Shown here one piece after another: positions 10,651-23,432 of a stretch of 64,000 bases of DNA. The translations under genes and the position numbers were made by a program. Each line of letters starts with the position of its first letter. Within the stretch, counting starts at the first letter, position 1. The notes under the pieces were generated by a model. It was not told where the DNA came from, did not search any database, and worked only from the letters and a program-made list of their open reading frames with translations. This stretch comes from Neopestalotiopsis rosae (Eukaryota > Ascomycota > Sordariomycetes > Amphisphaeriales > Sporocadaceae). The stretch covers positions 310,001-374,000 of the forward strand of contig JALGAS010000004.1 of NCBI GenBank assembly GCA_023078685.1, written 5' to 3'.

Positions 10651-11757
10651 TTAGTTATCGAGGATCCAGTTCAATCCATCCAGCATTGCATTGTCGGCTT
10701 TTAGTGCTCGATCCAGATGTGGCGCTTTCAGCCAGAAGGTGTGCGGCCAACCTGCAATCACATCGACCTTCACCTCGACGCCACTGTCCTCCAAAAGGTC
10801 CGCATAGCACACGCCATCAGAATAGAGCACATCGTTGGTGCATACCTGAATCCAGGTTCGTGGTAAATTGAGATTCCGGATACTCTCGGCAGGCAGTTCG
10901 AGAGGCATTTGATTCAATCCATCCCGAGGCACTTGTCGGTTGAATCGTCCCAAGAGCGACGTTTCAAAATATTGGCTGGCGCTCGTGTGCGACTTGTTGA
11001 ATTGTGGTGGGACATGCGCGGGCGCATCCACGGTTACTGGACATCGAAGAAGAAGACCCTGCACTGACCCGGAGGGCAGGGACTGCGAAAGCAGTGCTGC
11101 GAGCTCCCCACCGGACGAGGACCCGACGATGACAAATTTCCCGGCTGCATGGAAGTGGCGTATGGCCTCAAAGGCGGAGACAACGTCGGAGACGCAGGTC
11201 TGTGCTGGAACTTGAGGCATTAAACGGTAGCCGACGGAATAGAGGGCGATGTTCGAGCCAACTCTTGTCCAAGAATTGCTAGGAGAGGTACGGGCCTGGT
11301 TGGTCGTGGATGACGATAAGTGCTTGATGAGCCGCCGACAGGATAGCTCCTCGCTATCTGCCTCCCCAACAAGCAATCCGCCGCCGTGAATGTAGAATAG
11401 AACAACGTCTTCTTGGCTGCCCTGTTTGTTACCTGCCTCTACATTTTGATCATGCCCACGATGTTCTCCTTCCGCAAGTGTGTATTTCAAGACAGGTATC
11501 TGGTAATCGTCATTTTCCAGCCGAGATGGGATGGCCAGGGCTTGAACATGGACACCCTTTGAAAGATCGTGGTCTCTTGCGCCAGATGCCATCATGGCGG
11601 CGTTCCGAGCACGGCAATCGGACGCATAAATGGGCTGGCGCTCAATGGCAGTCATGGCTAGTTTGGGCTTGCGTAGTCCCGCTGCTTCCTCGTGAGCCAG
11701 CCATGCAGGATCAAGCGGTGGAGGTGCCTCCAAAACTAGGCTGTCAAAGTTCGTCAT
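10651..11757 (-). CDS. alpha/beta-hydrolase, HSL-type esterase/lipase
   Basis: Single-exon gene of 368 residues in the alpha/beta-hydrolase-3 (hormone-sensitive-lipase-like) family. The oxyanion-hole motif HGGG is at about residues 124-127. The nucleophile elbow GSSSG has its serine near 214. An acid is available at NDVLYSD (309-314), and the catalytic His is in AGWPHTFW near 339. There is no signal peptide, so it is probably cytosolic. Expected activity is hydrolysis of short-chain or secondary-metabolite esters; the substrate is unknown. It converges on ATP7 with about 210 nt between them. The start is the first in-frame ATG. Confidence 0.9.
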   Translation of the reverse strand: MTNFDSLVLEAPPPLDPAWLAHEEAAGLRKPKLAMTAIERQPIYASDCRARNAAMMASGARDHDLSKGVHVQALAIPSRLENDDYQIPVLKYTLAEGEHRGHDQNVEAGNKQGSQEDVVLFYIHGGGLLVGEADSEELSCRRLIKHLSSSTTNQARTSPSNSWTRVGSNIALYSVGYRLMPQVPAQTCVSDVVSAFEAIRHFHAAGKFVIVGSSSGGELAALLSQSLPSGSVQGLLLRCPVTVDAPAHVPPQFNKSHTSASQYFETSLLGRFNRQVPRDGLNQMPLELPAESIRNLNLPRTWIQVCTNDVLYSDGVCYADLLEDSGVEVKVDVIAGWPHTFWLKAPHLDRALKADNAMLDGLNWILDN

Positions 11758-13302
11758 GTTTTGAGTATGGAAACGGAATTTTTGGGGCGTTTCCCACTAT
11801 TGTGACTTCTGGCTGCTTTGGATATCTTTTGCAAAGTGTAGATGTTGATGTAAATGTGCTTGTAGGAAAAGAGATTGTAAAAGTCCCCGGATCAGAAATA
11901 TTGCGGCCTCGGAGCTCCGGACATTCAAAGAGTTTCTCATGAGAGATCAGCCATGAAGCAAATATAATGTAAATACTTCTTGTCACTATGCTGTGTTTAT
12001 TCCTCCAGTCCGGAAAATTAGGTTAAGATTTGAACTCTACCATATTATCAAACACAGGAACGAATGAGTCCTTTAGAGGGAATCAGGACAGTGGACTTCT
12101 TCCGGATAGGTTAGGGGTAGGATATCCCGAGCCGCCGAGATGAATAAAGCCAATTCGCTTGGACTAGTGGTGTTGCAGAGCGAGGACTTTCATATACTGA
12201 AAACAACATCCAAGAGAGATATCTTGCAGTCTCATTTGCACCCAATATAGCTGAACACTCTTATCCTGCGACATGTTTGATCCCGTTGACCACAGGATGA
12301 TTGTAGAAGATTATTTGTCAACACCATGGTAGCTTGACTGTGGTGGCTTGACAAGAGCTATATTTCTAGAGTGATACATGCTAATAAAGCATCCACCCTC
12401 TCAATTGTAATGCTAGTGAACAGATGTCCAAGAACCAAAAAAGATGTTTATATCATCCATTAGGCTTGAAACGAATCGAGTGGCAAACTAGAGCTGGCAA
12501 GGCACCACCAAGCGAGGTCCGGCCTTCAGAGAGCACAAACCGCGGAGACTCTTTACTGAAATATCGAGAAGCTGGCCGGAAAGGGCATTCTATTGGGGAC
12601 ACTGAGTAACATCTGTTCACCAACCACAAAGTTGGCTATCTGGAGCCGAGGACTGGGACCATTACAACAGCGATTTGCACGAGATGCTACACTACGAAGA
12701 GCTATTTCCACACTGGGGCCGCGGCGCACATCAGCCCCGAAAATAGTTCTCTGCGCTTCAAAAAACCATGCAGCAGCTGTAGTAGCTGGTGTAATGTCCA
12801 AAGAAGGATAATTCCCGACGACTGTTCGACATACTGGATATTGCTGAGTACGTTCAGTTATGGGTTCAGAGTACGCGAACAGTTACGGCGCCAAGTCGAA
12901 GCATGTTTCCACTTGCTGGGCAATTTCTTTTTCATCCTTCTTCTCTTTATCCTTATTCTTGTTCTTCTTTACACTCGTTTTGTTCCTCTTGGCCTTGGTC
13001 GCTGTAATCGCCAACATGGCCCTCACCACTGAGCATTTATAAATTTCTTGCTTGACCATTGGTGGTTACGCCCAAGGCACACCATGATAGTTTTCCATCC
13101 ATGGTAGATCCTCCTTTTTTGTCCCCAGGTGCCTTTCGGTTTTTCGGTAGGGTTTCATTTGACAGGGCCTCTGCATATTGACATCACAGCAATCACACGA
13201 TGGCAAAAATCCCTCGGCCACTTATGGGTCTCAAATTGCATAACCATATTTTGCTAGCTATAATGCTGCCATGCTTTTAGCAGACAACATAGAATAGAGA
13301 CC
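11758..13302. other. gene-poor intergenic region
   Basis: About 1.5 kb without a supported gene. It includes a pyrimidine-rich run (about 12919-12975, TTCTTT/CCTTCTTC repeats) and short open frames without homology or codon bias. It is AT-rich and merges into a decayed coding-like stretch at 13303. Confidence 0.45.
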
Positions 13303-13861
13303 ATGGGCAAAGTCACCCATCAGAAGCACAACAAGGCTGCTTCCCAGCCTCTGAAGCCCCGTCGCCCGACCCCGAAGCTTCTGAACATCTTGCCTTAGCA
13401 TGGCATAATGCGGTATAAAGTGGGAGGAACTCTAAAGAGCAAGGACGAGAGAAAGATCGTCAGAGCCTTGCGAGCCCACTACCCTGACTACAAGTACACA
13501 ACCATTTCCGGCGCACTTTTCAGGGTCGTCAATATCGTTCACGCCCACGTTCAAGAGTGTAGGGAGCTTCACCCCTTCTGCTTCGATGCTTGCCAACCTT
13601 CGTTCGGCTCACAAGACTCAAGTCCCGATTTTCAACCAAGTTCCGGCGCCATATCACAAGCCATGTCTCCAGAGAAAGGCCCTGTGGCAAAGATACGAAA
13701 GGAAAATCATGACGAGAAAGCTTTTATTCACTAACGTGAAATTGACAGTCCCGGCCAAAAACAACTACTACAGAAACTTCAGAGTGCAGTACAAGGCACC
13801 GGCGTCATGTGGCGGCCAAGCGTTCATAGCGACGGCCGACGCCATTTGGTGCAAGTACTAG
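13303..13861 (+). pseudogene. decayed coding-like stretch, weak HMG-box resemblance
   Basis: From ATG 13303 a GC3-rich frame runs 31 codons (HQKHNKAASQPLKPRRPTPK) and hits TAG at 13396-13398. Shortly after, another frame with coding-like codon use runs from 13408 (DERKIVRALRAHYPDYKYTT) and a third ends at 13861. The basic PRRP segment followed by AHYPDYKY recalls the two ends of a fungal HMG box (..RPPNAF.. and ..HPDYKY..), but the middle does not align well. I could not restore one frame with plausible introns. It may be a degenerate gene, or a gene with unusual splicing. Function is not assigned. Confidence 0.3.
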
Positions 13862-14765
13862 AAAATATCAAGGCCTGCAAAGGCTTATGCTTAATAATTT
13901 ATATAAAAGAAATTTCTTAAGATCTTCTCTCGGTTTCTTAAAGCAAATAAAAAAGATTTAAAGAGAAATTAGCATATTCAGCTGCTTTTATCAGGAATAA
14001 CGGGGTATATTACCTAAGCATCTTCCATTATGTTGTCTGACGAAACCGAAAAGCCAGAGGCTTGTTGGGTAAGTTTTAGCGGCATTTTGAAAAATGTTCG
14101 CAAAAGAGAGTGGTTTGAATTTGGATCGAAAGATTCAGATTGTAGTTGTATCGCACCGTGGAACACGCACCAGTTCACCCCTGTGGTAACTTTCCTGGAT
14201 CAAGAGTAGAAATCAGAATAGAAGAGCCAATATGAAGTTGAAGAGATGATGAGAGAAATTTGATGGGTGAGATGGACGGAAAAAGAAGCAGGGCAAGGAT
14301 GGATTGAATAGTACTGTGTAGCCTGTGATAACATGATTTTAAACTGCACCTTGAGCAAGTGCATCCCCATTGTCGACGGTACTGGCTGGATCATGAGATC
14401 TACAGATACTTGACCTGCTACTAGACATTATGCAGTCAACGTCCGGATGCACACGCAACAAAACCTACCATTGAAAGACTCTGGTGTTCAAGATAAGGAT
14501 CGAGACCGTCGATATGATACTGGATTTTCAGAAACCTGTGAGGTGCAGGTATATCTGCCACGTTGAAAAGCCTGGCTAAGAATATTTCCATTGTCACGTA
14601 TCAAGACTTGCTCTGTTTGGAAAGTATAAACATGGTATCTTCAATATTTGCATCACTTCTATATGCCAATGTACACTATGAGAATCAGGAAGAGCATGTG
14701 ATCTGTTTGTGCTGGCTTCGTAACTCATGAGAGGGGTTTCGTATATATAGCCTCGGATGTCCGTA
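13862..14765. other. AT-rich intergenic region
   Basis: About 0.9 kb, notably AT-rich at 13890-14000. It contains the 3' side of the methyltransferase gene and no supported coding sequence. Confidence 0.5.
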
Positions 14766-16499
14766 TTAGTATGGCCGTTGGCCATAGACGACGTATCTTG
14801 TTGATGGTCAGCTGAGAGAACAAATAGCAGTGCTCTTGAAGAAGAGTCGCGACTTACATGGTAATATAGGCATGAATATTCTTGTCAGTCATGTCTCGCC
14901 GCACGTCGGCAAGGAAGACTTCGACCTCTTCAGGAGCCCAGCCGAGGCCCTTTGTGAAGACGGTCATGGTCAGACCATAGACTCCATTGAGGTTGTTAAC
15001 CATTTGCAAAGCGCCGAGCTCCTTGTTTTTGCGACCTTTGGCCCATGTGTTGGCGGGCACTGTAAACTTTCGTTCTGTTACCTGATCGAAACCTGCTTCT
15101 AGCATCCACCTCTTGTACTTCTTAACAGACAGGACGTTGCGGCCCATGTTTTTGATACCTGTTACTGTGTCAGCATCGATCAATTCCCATAGCCTGAGGC
15201 TCGTTGTCTGAATATATGGCGTTCGCGTACCCTCAATGATAAGCTGGTTCCATTTCTGTAACGTAGTTCCCTCTAGTGTGTCGTCTGGGCTTTGGAAGAA
15301 GATCAACATCTCCATAAATTCGACCCATCCACCAGGCACAAGATTGTCGAATATGCTGCGGAACAACTTGGGGAAATCGGTGAGGAACGCGCACAAATAG
15401 CGACCGTGAATGTAGTCAAACTTGTGGCTGTAAATCCACTCGTCCTCCGCGTCGTCAATCTCGAAGCGGCAATTTGCGGGTACGTACTCGGGCTGGATGG
15501 GCGAGAGATCGGTACCGAGAACGTCAGATCCAGGGTTTTGGTCGGCAAACTCTATCGCCCAAATGCCAGTTCCCGTGCCGAGGTCAAGGACCCGGCCAGG
15601 ACCTTCGAGCGGCGCTAGGTGTAGCTTCCAGTCGAGCACTTGCAAAGCTATCCTGTGCTGAAGATCAAGTCTGTTTATCTCTTGCTATTTGGGTAGACAT
15701 GGGTTAGTATGCGAGGCTTAGAGTTTATGAAAGCAGATACTGTGCTTACTTCATCATTGGGAAGGAAGTATTCTTGAGGCACCAGTCAGTTCAGATACTC
15801 ATTCATGTCAGCGTTCCGGGTCGTTCAAACTTACTGCCTTCCTTGTACCTGTGGAAGGTCCTTCCAAATTCTTCCACAAACTCGTATATACTTGATGTCG
15901 CGGACATGCTTGATCCTCTGATTACCAACGTAAGCGCCGTTCATAGGGACGAGTATGCAGCAGAAAATATTGTACTTACCCCTCTAATATACTCCCCAAT
16001 GCCGAGTCATTATCATCGTCATAGTCAACCTATGAATTTGTTAATTGGTCTTGCTATTCGCACCTCAGACCTCGAGGATAGTACGCACACTGAGCCCTAT
16101 GGAGAACGAACTCGAATCGCCATGAGTATCGGAGGTTTCGTACGAGAGGTGCTCATCCGAGAGTTGCTCGCCTTCGTGCTGGATTTCGTGCTGTGGTCCA
16201 GTTGGAGGAGGTTCATATGGGGTCGAGCTTGAGCCCCTGGCTGGTGACAGCGCGAAGTCCCCATCCGCTCTCGACGATGGATCCATGCCCGACTCCCCAC
16301 TGATTTTCACGGCCCCTCCTGCTGTGCTGCCGCTGACTGCCGTGCCGCCTGGAAATCTCCCGTCTCGCTGTTGTGCGCTGCCGCTTATGGTGTTTTCCCC
16401 GGGTGTTGTCACAGAAGGAAATCCATCTCTTGCCACTGACGCTGCTGCTGCTGGTTCTCCTTTCGGAGCCGCGGCCGGTTCGCTGCTAGGCGTGGCCAT
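14766..16499 (-). CDS. LaeA-like SAM-dependent methyltransferase
   Basis: Class I methyltransferase of the large fungal LaeA-like family. Six exons: 16499-16089, 16029-15980, 15917-15835, 15772-15750, 15684-14858 and 14796-14766, giving 474 residues. An N-terminal disordered region (about 1-150, rich in Ala, Ser, Pro and Gly) leads to acidic DYDDDNDSALGS, then SSIYEFVEEFGRTFHRYKEG and LPNDEQEINRLDLQH, which are typical of the family. The SAM-binding motif RVLDLGTGTGIWAIEFA is at about 220-236, followed by GTDLSPIQP, the acidic CRFEIDDAEDEW, and VPGGWVEFME. The last exon restores the usual C-terminus YVVYGQRPY; without that splice the frame ends early at 14854. Substrate and regulatory role are unknown. 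An upstream in-frame ATG at 16634 would add 45 residues. Confidence 0.88.
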
Positions 16500-19400
16500 G
16501 GCCAATTTTGGCGCGGAGTCTGGGCCTCTTGTCCGTCTCTGGGTAGTGCGTATGAAAGCAGCAGCCGCTAAGTTTGCAAGCTCAGGTGTATACGAAAAAC
16601 TTGCCCCAGTGAAAATGAAAATCAGAGACACCAAATTGCAATAGCGAAGTCGACCAATCTCAGCGAGGGAGCAGAGACATTCTCACAAGGAAGTACTCGG
16701 GCGATGGCCTCAAGTTTTTCCCTAGGGCAATCCGGAGGAATAGACAAGAGGAGATGGCCGGAAGACTTGGTTGGGTCTTTTGTGGTAGATGCGGCATTCA
16801 CCGAACCGCACCGCACTTCTCATTCAGCTGGGCATGCGCGCGCACACACAAAGTAGTTTGATCTATTTGTGATTTTAGGAGGGTGGTGTGAGATAATCTA
16901 TCGTTCCAGATCCTCGGATCCGTTCAGTCGACCAGGGGCGGAAGCCACCATGCGATCGTCCTTCGCAACCACATGTCCAATCACCCTGCCCTGTCCATCA
17001 CATCGTTTGGTACTTCAGCTTTGGTCCAGCCCATCTGGGCAGTTGAATGGGTTCTTCCAATGGAATAAACACCCCGCGTCACATAACTCGGTCGGCAGCT
17101 GAGGATTTTGGGGGCCGAAAAAAATAAAATAAACATGCTCTCGCATCGCAGCTGATTGTGACTCCCGAGGAGAATGTGCGCTTTACAAGAAAAGAAGAAG
17201 ACTGCCGACCTTTGACTACTGTACTCCAAAAGTGGCGCTCATGCGATCGACTCTTCGCCGACCTGGCGCCAGGGGTTATCCCTCTCTAGTTTGTGCTACC
17301 TTTCGACCGACGAAGACTTGCAAGTGAGGGGCTGGCTGGCAGGCTGGCTGGCAACGGGCAGCGGGTTTTCCGATGAACTTCCACTACAGAGTACCATCGT
17401 AAAAGTGGACGACTCGACTCGTCACTTTTATTCTTGTGCCGTCCATCAACTTTTTTGCTTTTCTCGTTCATGACGTTGGAAAATTCTCTAGCAAATCCCA
17501 TTGTATCGTGCTGGGAGATGCAAAGACGTTACATGGTTGGATGCGACCTTGATGAATGGGGGTCAATTGCAGGCCACAAAGTTGGTGTACATGGCACAGC
17601 TGCAGATCGCATACTCGCTCGGTAGATCTTGTGACACCTGAACTTGGGGGTATTTTTGGGGTGGTGCTGTTCAGCTTTGGGCGCCAGGCGATTGAGCTGC
17701 CATGCCTGCCAAAAGCCCCGACTCCACTAATCTACTGGTACTATGTAGATCTGGTTGCTGACAATGTTTGTCAAACCTTCTTTTTACAGTCCTGTTCTGG
17801 AAATAGGTTTTGCTGCTTAACATGGAATTTTAGCAAACCGATCACACCCATACCGAAATATACATGAAAGCTGCGCCAAACAGACTCTTGTACTACCCAC
17901 ACCATGTGGCGACACCTCAGCCTGATCTGTAGAGCATCTACGATGTAGCCCAGGTTTGCCATGCTCACAAGCAATCGCACCATAGAATTTCGGAGCGAAG
18001 CGGGAAATCCCCAGACTTGCCATTGTGCCCCTCGGAGCCATCACTATTGGAATTGACTAGACAACACCAGACCTGCATAAGATGGAGTAGTTCTTGAATT
18101 TTCACTAGCAGCTAGGTAGGTACACAAGCTGCATAGCATCGTCCTCAGCGCCTCGTGTGTCAGTCTACTGGTACAAAACAAAAAATTTGTGATTGCCAGG
18201 CACTTTTGAGTCAACTACAAAAAGCATCAGCATAGTATTTACCTATATAGAACTCGCAACCGAAATACGTACACCTTCTAGTCCAGATATTAAGTAGGTC
18301 TTGTACCCCAAAACCCTGAGGAAAATGAACCTTGATATTTGAGAAGTTTCCAGCCATCATCCTGTATTTGCTGTCAGTTGGGCATGTCTGCATTGTGCAT
18401 TGGAAGCAGCGAGTTTGTATTTATGGTTGCTAAATGATGATACTCTTCACAGTCCATGGTCTACGAGCTCAGTGCACCAATCTGAAAAGGTTCCCACAAC
18501 GAGCAGGACAGCAGATGTGAAAACAAAACAATCAAGTGCAAGGAATGACAGCGCATCGATAGACCACCTTGACCTATAGGTCATACAGATTCAAGGTCAT
18601 TCCAAAGATGCTGTGCTATTTGTTAGCATGGGTGATATCAATCCAGCAAGTCTCACAAGGATCATCAGAGTTGTAGCGCTGCCTGCTTACACATGCGGAC
18701 AGGGGCCCACGTGTTCAAGTCGCGTAGGGGTGACGCGACTTTGCTGGAGAGAATAGCCAGACCACGTGACACGGGTGCTGGCTGGCACCCGCAAAAGGCT
18801 CTTAGCACCTGGTCCAGATGCGGCTTAGCCCCAGGCCGATTCCCCTTTGAGGTCCGAGCTTTCTTTGCCATTCGACCCAGAGAGAAAGCCGCATCTTCGA
18901 AATTGTCAGCCAGGCTGCTGTCGTCCATCACCAGCATCAACATTCCTGGGCCTTTCGACGTGCTGAGGCCGACACAACAGCGCGCACATCTGTCGGAAGC
19001 ATCTCCCGTGCATCACAAAGGTATTCACTGATGCTCTGGCTAGCTCATTGATATTTTTTGGGCGCTCCGGCACTGACGTGTTTTGCGAAGGCAGATCGTT
19101 GCTGTCTCTCAAAAGGAACGACGGCAAACAGCCAGCAGTTCGCGACGACCTCTTGATTCGCCCCTCACACCTGTCGCATCGACGTGCCTTCCTGTCGGGC
19201 GAGCACTCGCTCCAATTATTGCGATTACACAGCAAGCCGAATTAATTCATCGGCCCCGTCCTCTATTTGCTTCTTTAGATACATTTGTACGATTCCCGCT
19301 CAAGGAAGAGACCCTTCCGCGATTACCTCCTGCCACGCTCCAAGAAACCCTACGCCAGATTTCTTCCTGACCATCTTTAAATTAGCAAAGTGAAATAGAA

Positions 19401-19528
19401 GAAACACTTTGCGCGCCTTCCCGAAAGACGCATATCAGCAACAAGCTGGATTAATTCCGCTTTGGTCGTCTTCCTGCAACCAAACTAAACACCACCATCG
19501 AGCGGAAACCTTCCCACCGCCAGACAAG
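16500..19528. other. 3-kb intergenic region upstream of RPB2
   Basis: No gene could be assembled on either strand. It contains a CTGGCTGGCAGG repeat near 17332-17352, a TAGGTAGGTA motif near 18114, a perfect inverted repeat at 18717-18741 between two CACGTG sites, and a long pyrimidine/CAAC-rich stretch before RPB2 that looks like a 5' UTR (from about 19230). Confidence 0.45.
18717..18741. repeat. perfect 9-bp inverted repeat flanked by CACGTG sites
   Basis: AAGTCGCGT and its exact complement ACGCGACTT are separated by 7 nt. CACGTG occurs on each side (18708-18713 and 18763-18768). Position is about 790 nt upstream of the RPB2 start. The arrangement suits a dimeric transcription-factor site, but nothing else identifies a regulator. 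Confidence 0.4.
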
Positions 19529-22500
19529 ATGGACGAGTACGAGAACTACGAGTACGATGCCGAGTTCGATGGCGAAGCCGAGGAGGGCATCACGCCCGAG
19601 GATTGCTGGACAGTCATTTCCTCCTACTTTGACACAAAGGGTCTCGTTTCGCAGCAGATCGACTCATTTAACGACTTTCAAGAGACTACTGTCCAGGAAT
19701 TGATCGATGAATACTCTCACATTAGTCTTGACCAGAACAACCCTCCGGACTCGACGCCCGACCGACCCGTCAGAGTTCGTCGTTATGAACTCAAGCTCGG
19801 CCACATCGCGGTCTCTAGACCAGTAATCACAGAAGGTGAGGGTATCATGGCACCGCTCCTGCCATACGAATGTCGCGACCGAAACTTGACATACTCGGCT
19901 CCTCTCTACGTCAAGATCACTCAGAAGCGTTCGGTCTGCGTCGAATATCCTATCCCCGATGATCAGCTTGACGATGAACAGTACGAAGAGTTCAAGCGCA
20001 CTGGTGAACGACCTGGACACTTGGAGTGGGAGGAAGAGGATGTACCGATTCCCGCGACTACTAAGGATAGTTCCAAGGACAAGGACCCCGATATGGTTTT
20101 CATTGGAAAGTTGCCTGTCATGGTTAAATCGAAAGCCTGCCATCTGGCACACGAAACCGAAGATGATCTCTTTCTTCTGAACGAGTGTCCATATGATCAG
20201 GGTGGATACTTCATCATCAACGGCAGTGAGAAGGTTCTTATTGCACAGGAACGTTCTGCCGCCAACATCGTTCAGGTCTTCAAGAAGGCTCAGCCCAGTC
20301 CATATTCCTACACAGCTGAGATCAGAAGTGCGCTGGAGAAGGGATCCCGTCTGATCTCGTCGCTGATGCTCAAGCTATATGCCAAGGGCGGCTCCAGTGG
20401 AACACATGGACAGACAATTGCTACGACTCTGCCGTATGTGCAGTCTGATCTGCCCATCGGTATTGTCTTCCGTGCCCTTGGTGTGGTTTCGGACGAGGAT
20501 ATCTTGAACCAGATCTGCTACGACAGAAACGACAGCCAAATGCTGGAAATGCTGCGGCCGTGTATTGAAGAGGCTTTCTGTATTCAAGATCGTGAGGTCG
20601 CCCTGGACTTCATCGGCAAGCGTGGAAATCAAGTCTCGGGCTTCACTAGAGACAGGCGTGTGCGTGCCGCCAGAGATATCCTTCAGAAGGAGACTCTTCC
20701 GCATATTTCTCAAAGCGAGGGTTGCGAGACGAGAAAGGCCTTCTTCCTGGGCTACATGGTGCACAAGCTCTTGCAGTGTGCCCTTGGCCGTAGAGATATT
20801 GATGATCGTGACCACTTTGGCAAGAAGCGTCTGGACTTGGCCGGTCCTCTTCTCGCGAAGCTTTTCCGAAACATTGTCCGCAAGCTCACCAACGAGATCA
20901 CTATGACGCTCAAACGTTGTGTGGAGCAGAACAAGGACTTCCAGGTTCAATTTGGTATCAAGTCTGGCATTGTCACGAATGGTCTGAAGTACTCTCTTGC
21001 CACAGGAAACTGGGGTGACCAGAAGAAGGCCATGAGTTCGACAGCTGGTGTGTCGCAGGTGTTGAACAGATACACCTTTGCATCTACGTTGTCCCACTTG
21101 CGACGAACAAATACGCCAATTGGACGTGACGGAAAACTCGCCAAGCCTCGTCAGCTGCACAACACACATTGGGGTCTGGTGTGCCCTGCAGAAACGCCAG
21201 AAGGTCAGGCCTGCGGTCTGGTCAAGAATCTGTCTCTCATGTGCTCGGTGAGCGTAGGTACCAGCACCGAGCCAATCATCGATTACATGATTACTAGAAA
21301 CATGGAGGTCCTCGAAGAGTACGATGCTGTGCGATACCCCAACGCTACCAAGATCTTCCTCAACGGCTCGTGGATCGGTGTTCATCAGGATCCCAAGGCT
21401 CTGGTCAGAGATGTTCAACAGCTCCGTCGCAGCAATCAGATTCCTGCTGAGGTCTCTCTAGTTCGTGACATTCGTGACCGAGAATTCAAGATCTTTTCTG
21501 ACGCCGGTCGTGTCATGCGCCCGCTGTTCGTTGTGGAGCAAGAAGATGATCCCGACCGTGGTGTCGAAAGTGGCAAGTTGGTCCTGAACAAGGACATGAT
21601 TCGGCGACTGGAACAGGATGCCACGCTTCCACCTGACAGTGAGGACTTCTTTGGCTGGCAGGGGCTCGTCAACGAGGGATGTATTGAATACCTCGACGCA
21701 GAGGAGGAAGAGACAGCCATGATATGCATGACGCCTGAGGATTTGGAAACCTATCGACTCTCCAAGCAAGGTATCGATGTCAGCCAAGATATCAGTGAAG
21801 ATCTCAATGCCAGGTTGAAGACCAAGCTCAACCCTACCACGCACTTGTATACGCATTGCGAAATTCATCCTAGTATGCTTCTGGGTATTTGCGCCAGCAT
21901 TATTCCGTTCCCGGATCACAACCAGGTATGCTTCAAAATATGCAAAGCTGTGCAATTTATGACTAACCCGATATACAGTCTCCCCGTAACACTTACCAAT
22001 CCGCCATGGGTAAACAAGCCATGGGCTTTTTCCTGACAAATTACACTCGTCGTATGGATACAATGGCCAACATTCTTTACTACCCTCAGAAGCCCCTCGG
22101 TACTACGCGGTCCATGGAATTCCTCAAGTTCCGAGAGCTTCCGGCTGGTCAAAACGCTATTGTTGCAATCGCCTGTTACTCTGGATATAACCAGGAAGAT
22201 TCCGTTATTATGAACCAGAGCAGTATCGACCGAGGCTTGTTCCGAAGTTTGTTCTTCCGTTCTTACAGCGACTGCGAGAAGCGTGTTGGAATCAACACGA
22301 TCGAACAATTCGAGAAGCCTTTCCGGTCTGACACGCTGCGCCTGAAGCACGGTACTTACGACAAGCTGGATGATGATGGCATTGTTGCTCCAGGTGTGCG
22401 TGTTAACGGAGAAGATATCATCATTGGCAAGACTTCTCCGATCAACCCCGATAATGAAGAGTTTGGTCAGCGAACAAAGGCGCATCAGAAGCGTGATGCA

Positions 22501-23432
22501 TCGACCCCTCTGCGAAGCACCGAGAGCGGTATCATTGATCAGGTCATCATGACGACCAACGCAGATGGTCTTCGCTATGTCAAGGTCAGGGTACGCACCA
22601 CCAAGATCCCGCAGATTGGTGACAAGTTCGCGTCTCGACACGGTCAAAAGGGTACTATTGGTGTCACTTTCCGTCAAGAAGATATGCCGTTCAGCCGTGA
22701 GGGTGTTGTTCCTGACATCATCATCAACCCCCACGCTATTCCCTCACGTATGACCATTGCCCATTTGGTCGAGTGTCTTCTCAGTAAGGTCTCTACGCTC
22801 AAGGGTATGGAGGGTGATGCTACCCCCTTTACCGACGTCACGGTTGATTCCGTGTCAGCCCTTCTACGTGAGCATGGCTACCAGTCTCGAGGATTCGAGA
22901 TTATGTACCATGGCCACACCGGTAAAAAGTTGCGATCTCAGGTCTTCTTTGGTCCAACATACTACCAGCGTCTTCGCCACATGGTGGATGACAAGATCCA
23001 CGCTCGTGCTCGTGGTCCGGTACAGATAATGACTCGTCAACCCGTGGAGGGTCGTGCCAGGGACGGTGGTCTCCGTTTCGGAGAGATGGAACGTGACTGT
23101 ATGATTGCTCACGGTGCCGCCGCGTTCCTGAAGGAGCGACTCTTTGAGGTTTCGGATGCATTCAGAGTCCACGTCTGCGAGATCTGCGGTCTCATGACGC
23201 CAATTGCGTAAGTTATCTATATGTGTAATTTCCCTCTTGCTTCCATGGCACCTGCTAACCCTATAATAGGCACTTGACCAACCAGACCTTTGAATGCAGA
23301 CCTTGCAAGAACAAAACCAAGATCGCTCAGATCCAGATTCCCTATGCGGCGAAACTTCTCTTCCAAGAGTTGCAAGCCATGAACATTGCTAGTCGCATGT
23401 TCACCGACCGTTCAGGTGCTTCTGTGCGATAA
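19529..23432 (+). CDS. RPB2: RNA polymerase II second-largest subunit
   Basis: Catalytic-core subunit of nuclear RNA polymerase II. Three exons (19529-21925, 21979-23207 and 23270-23432) with 53- and 62-nt introns encode 1262 residues, the normal RPB2 size. Recognisable blocks: N-terminal [20 protein letters not shown]; the lobe/protrusion segment [14 protein letters not shown]; fork-loop region [20 protein letters not shown]; hybrid-binding [44 protein letters not shown]; and the C-terminal zinc site [15 protein letters not shown] split by intron 2. It differs from the Pol I and Pol III homologues in these blocks. This gene is the standard fungal phylogenetic marker, so it is the best sequence for placing the organism. 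The start is the first ATG of the acidic leader [13 protein letters not shown]. Confidence 0.98.

Noticed and set aside
20375..22734. Antisense frames of 347 and 272 codons inside RPB2
   Set aside because: Shadows of the RPB2 exons; no independent start context, motif or splice structure.
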